NCBI GenBank assembly: GCA_018659585.1
Contig: JABJMC010000006.1
Span: forward strand, 62,001-126,000
Direction: 5' to 3'
Source: Candidatus Peregrinibacteria bacterium
GTDB taxonomy: Bacteria; Patescibacteriota; Gracilibacteria; UBA1369; UBA12473
DNA: 64,000 bases
Shown: piece after piece, positions 63,201-64,000 of the stretch
Numbering within the stretch: the first letter of the stretch is position 1
Layout of the letters: each line of letters opens with the position of its first letter
Position numbers and translations under genes: made by a program
The notes under the pieces: generated by a model
The model's database searches: none
Seen by the model: only the letters and a program-made list of their open reading frames with translations
Told to the model about the DNA's origin: nothing

Positions 63201-63998
63201 CTCTATACTTTCAAACGAAGTTCCTTCTAATTCTAAAACCGTATCCATGCTTAGCGTTCCAGAAACAGCGGTTCGATCACCATTGGTTTGACCAGTGGCC
63301 ACAATATTAACCGGCCCTGTTAAATCATCGGCCGTTACATTAAACGAACCTAATCCGCTAGAAAGTGTTAGTGAGCTAGAATTAACATCCCCGAATTCCT
63401 CGGACGCATCCGTGACTCGCATAGTGACCGTAGTCGAGGAATCAGTGTAAACAAAATTATCATAAACATCATAAGCTTTTACAATTACTTCTGCGGATTG
63501 ACCGGTTGGAATAACGCTAGAATCAGACGAAAGTTCTAAGCGATAAGTGTCATTTGGTAATAAAGTAATTGGGAGCGTTCCGGGATCAAAGCCAATCATC
63601 GAAGCCGTTACGTACGCCGTGCCAGACACAGTCGAAGCCGCAAAATCAACTTCAGCCTGCCCATTACTTATTTCCGCGGTTATCACACTTTCTTCATCTG
63701 TTAAAGTCCCATACAAATCATCCACCATCGAGAACGTCACACTGCCATTAAAGCCTTCTAGCGGCGCCCCAGAATCATCCAGAACCGCCCAAACAGTAAT
63801 CGTAGTTGTTGTCGCTCCATTAGCCGTCATTTCATCATTTGCTGTAAATAATTGCAGTTCAATATTGTCGTAAACTCCAATGTTCAAAGTTTGTTCAATG
63901 TTTTCCAAAGCCACTGTAATAGTGACGGTTCCTTCATCATCCCCAGAAGTTAAATCAAAGTTAAATCCACCTTCGTAAATCGTTACCTGGGTGCCAAT
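54231..63998 (-). CDS. Giant surface protein with S-layer, DUF11, FG-GAP and TSP3 modules (5' end beyond the window)
   Basis: At least 3255 aa. The track starts at a GTG (63914), but the frame stays open to the right edge (TIYEGGFNFDL, GDDEGTVTITVALENIEQ), so the start is missing. Using track numbering: filamin/invasin-like Ig domains 1-240; FG-GAP-type repeats (DYNSDGLDDLLV, DFNQDGQTDLVI) about 585-760; a DUF11 domain about 850-950; a Gly/Ala-rich part and helices 1090-1550; a Pro-Leu-rich stretch (LPDLPELPGIPIPDLPDIP) about 1570-1620; a PKD-like domain 2350-2480; TSP3 calcium repeats 2755-2820 and 3040-3110, flanking two S-layer homology domains 2830-3000 (YITRAEFTKILLG, ISRAEGSKIIL). SLH domains bind cell-wall polymers. 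Confidence 0.9.
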   Translation of the reverse strand: MGTQVTIYEGGFNFDLTSGDDEGTVTITVALENIEQTLNIGVYDNIELQLFTANDEMTANGATTTTITVWAVLDDSGAPLEGFNGSVTFSMVDDLYGTLTDEESVITAEISNGQAEVDFAASTVSGTAYVTASMIGFDPGTLPITLLPNDTYRLELSSDSSVIPTGQSAEVIVKAYDVYDNFVYTDSSTTVTMRVTDASEEFGDVNSSSLTLSSGLGSFNVTADDLTGPVNIVATGQTNGDRTAVSGTLSMDTVLELEGTSFESIEPQVLFAALLGAPFGEVTQEDYWAGWFTFTGKTQASVSLTANPEPNSQLSLMDSQGKLSVLDGNAVDLKLVAANSMAFPTRFLIKDLLSQITVAEGMIVLDSSDFYIVENDYDLSTAEDDGIYVQQLTENTNYEVKQFRGNVSFLEDGDEIIRLEPDGQIQVYDPTYYLEVNEDYEYFGYDLMLGESSVLRVLLKQTFENNVTQLDEQFAWEDWTLLTPGVYFTGINSNKYGYSTAYSGNSSASPTGMFVVDKTTTLANSQKPGVGNSSLETAGDAQGIGFEGDNKFMLLLADGSTVGEANQYYASDIGIVLGDPTIRLTDWNPQTVSSTGFTSGVGRLILAGNETIQDMTTLDYNSDGLDDLLVAFENGAVELLENKEAYPRFENQGLLMNLTNGIIDLDEADFNQDGQTDLVIATNEACIAGEICIYQYTNYDSNFVRENLELEIDGSQIKQIVAHDMNYDDYPDLVISDINGVIYVFYNEDGVMQTKGQEIGDVGLQMDEETDLIEEILIYYNEMPEEDPLSPEDDGWYKEFPVATGESSPDYEDKFAEAMSTFSTGGFDADFMDELSSMVESSSDTLIYEMDETVVTETVAFLYADLDENLYTSTKYVSDLNGGNLEDGDIVEYTITITNSGGTPVTGLSVTDVVSSMIELDWDSFDCSGAECAGWQVIESGQALRPFVVSGLNFGAGDSAQISYQGTVSGMAMPVVNIFVGDDLDTSYPDDYLPDIGASPEDNPSGQMIFFYSNGTYSEDGFTKVNYTKQTSAAEEEVKATDAIDALAEAGFDFELDENENDVPDFMEPDEEEEEDIAAIINELGNEAAINLWDANTDHVTNSDDVGVTDIMAGAAAGYKIAEGVANMVADGLESLMAQLMCGGGCIAMPVNYAFLVPGPINAMGIPASMFDPVHIPIFAAAVPSVIPFWPPSPFQGSTAVRVYFSITLTLGTTLSVCVNPYMAGKCWSIAIPLFEALGVCDAINNALSAVMSKATAFIQEGANKVTSLAGKLSGGGERSESGGVINYNLGSYAVASDSGGKVRVPGFPKPIAEWFRKQGEELITKLTDLPDIYIIYPDPQSIVGAFKPENVAKIEKADLRGLDKILAQLGSFPLLRIETEEVTFKIPWITQDEIMKQKFFFQRWVEGMQDQVQTKWGIDTSVKPWEWDGDALEDSAKDAIQELEDLLSSVEQNIEVLEDYQDFPKELLKWRRVEAFYIKQIICYLDAIINLFGGWILLNRARILEWIQAVYDVAEAFESWKLIFSLVVDYQASCDQCTNDRFSLYELLAKLFAFIPEPPIIAIPSWPDIVFDISEIQAGLTVTWPELNFVAEPLLIPQLPLIPLPDYPSISLDLPTIPLLPAPPPLPDLPELPGIPIPDLPDIPPPPKIPDLPNVVQVTLKILKAIMKIICLVQTAIIPTDEAMLKTQIENMTQRPLDVVWPFDLSVNFQFPSIGPDFKDTIEIIAYVNLGMSFDGIVQLVELAADTANSLVTDLVELANEGMQTPFDMAGEFVEEGMDAVDEVASPDIDVDLDGDGTAMIDNLRNHPMVSPYIAQWQVEMRNLEEFAAEQETYVASLPDTHHIKAEERFLSFTDSEIETQFDDIQNSYYAGDLMELDDVYVDELRNDLLAYFEDEQFKTDSLELGLETENNWDGFLAWVDESGSQGGFEPVNSTFLVSREADTNVFSTETAVKAMSDYLVDTFSTIGKDTPFATNLEELEEEQQRYLVDATEDEASSNDLGSPIVLDKGIFIYNSVDGVNERLIANTADADQESHLIFTDVDNDDDDDIFYAYDSDIFLKENFTEDDGYDYVTDAPEIVSLEDLLPEAPAVDIYRANGYDNEEAAVSWLAADEVIGYELRYFEAIPDFDLDEPEQTHFLHLLNEEDNVVLETEDDLSSGTLLKAEDADITVTYTDSDAEIVAQTGTQLSLPQLSYPVMRVTDFGGEAELVTDLLTRTIIKSSGEMSVETGYKVHTLDDSKVTITLVEQGGEFSLELPENMLFVISDAYYGEITLRVNSGEVEVIGLEESEETQTIYEGMMLFEKDLVTYDDSLTVSYYSTVAEVETTFEQPGDFAWHLVPDADNPAADIALENGDYYSQIRSIQIDSTRGTWGETTLFAPQVCADDDPPYANVGSNYEVSVFKTITIDGGGSFDTSSDIIKYYYDTDLETDSDGDGDSENDADYYADDDPLTDLDGDGFKTNDWSDPTMEVGPFDDLETREYKLWVEDEAGNSSGVTAYVSVYVPDVALSVSSSRSGSVDGEIDPQDSEIPIVIARERDGIFELIVTPSADTNSKYYTDDDGAFVVDDLELSEGWVVYNSLYEEVASIDPETGEITILDDSVEVQVHSAELPWPTRIALVDVATQERLLYIFITPDSNVDVQIDEDSVEYDLESTAEMVGVHVKDVNLPETLHLEQIPSNEPLFTGGVAIADESEKRWAVIDTDGNIYRLTDISLDVKSLGSISEDADQEDAEPIVITVGGDWLEIYIAPRASSNDESEVDFMESSELGLEEDVSDLLDEDAAYTDTDGDGITDLEELQSGLNPYDPDDGNDDADGDGLTNSEEAAEGTNLNDADTDNDGVTDYEEVYGDTDPLIADDSSFIDIEADDEYYDEILNLAELGIIDGYEIDGELYFMPDQYITRAEFTKILLGVLCIIPRDEAYELPNVFYDILDTEEWYYPITKESFFQEFIYGYLGELNEEGMAPFKPDITISRAEGSKIILEALNTLGVIDISEVTVGEPWYLPYLEVAQDVGPYLVNDTTLGEGEIYVITEDEARYHSEALTRYDFVVIASRVLDFYNCYADIDTDGDGLSDYDEVNVYYTDPYDPDTDDGGVSDGDEIAAGTEPISTPSDDDTDGDGLTDADEENIYGTDPYDPDTDDGGVYDGAEVAAGTEPISTPEDDYAGDEGDEEIATEEDLEESVIEEENAIEDVDPGIYIITYECDSCPCPVSIENAADLIPGDAIFAAIMDMANTQVLSISNEVSVTDIISTE

Positions 63999-64000
63999 TT

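Noticed and set aside
63912-63914. GTG start of the giant protein given by the ORF track
   Set aside because: The frame stays open with protein-like sequence to the window edge, so this is an internal valine codon.

Overview
The window looks like a compact, moderately AT-rich bacterial genome of candidate-phyla (Patescibacteria/CPR) type. TGA is used as an ordinary stop (for example by mutS, uvrA and the HNH gene), so the UGA-glycine code of Gracilibacteria and Absconditabacteria is excluded. Giant acidic surface proteins with thrombospondin type 3 and S-layer repeats, many orphan exported proteins, and almost no Shine-Dalgarno sequences suggest something near Peregrinibacteria. This placement is inference; no rRNA or other strong marker is present to fix it.

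Layout. 1-3450: small exported proteins, including a tandem paralogous family cut by the left edge, an unidentified structured RNA (about 1930-2290) and a lipoprotein. 3474-7502: enolase, a metallo-beta-lactamase-fold hydrolase, a lipoprotein, tRNA-Arg(CCU), and a long gene-free stretch that looks like a large structured RNA (about 6530-7140). 7505-12474: an ABC exporter, an orphan protein, and an SOS operon (58-aa membrane peptide, LexA, Y-family polymerase). 12617-15811: a polyphosphate-type module (VTC domain, DUF4956 membrane protein, CotH). 15878-22811: two orphans, mutS, rpsF-rpsR without ssb between them, a HAD phosphatase and proB. 22893-33326: five large orphan genes around a TrbL/VirB6-like polytopic membrane protein. 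33343-36003: threonyl-tRNA synthetase with an N-terminal YbaK-like domain, preceded by a T-box riboswitch. 36004-43511: an HNH protein, a PrsW-like protease, an exported protein, uvrA and two pilin-like proteins. 43585-49810: a surface protein with metal-binding repeats, a CHASE2-adenylate cyclase, a YqfO-like protein, a small helix-turn-helix protein and a zinc-ribbon protein. 49884-64000 (minus strand): an apparent operon led by a giant surface protein (more than 3250 aa, cut by the right edge) followed by four signal-anchored proteins.

The most notable signals are: (i) a dispersed element with the constant word TTTTCAGGTT, a palindrome whose arms differ between copies, and CTGT, all at identical spacing in three copies, one of them inside the HNH coding sequence; (ii) a T-box with a readable ACC (Thr) specifier in front of the YbaK-ThrRS fusion; (iii) two long structured RNAs that fit none of the common classes I tested by eye; (iv) a recurrent TAACCC-like word just upstream of many start codons in place of a Shine-Dalgarno sequence; (v) the two large surface/membrane loci. 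DNA repair (mutS, uvrA, lexA, dinB) and cell-surface functions dominate the recognisable gene content.
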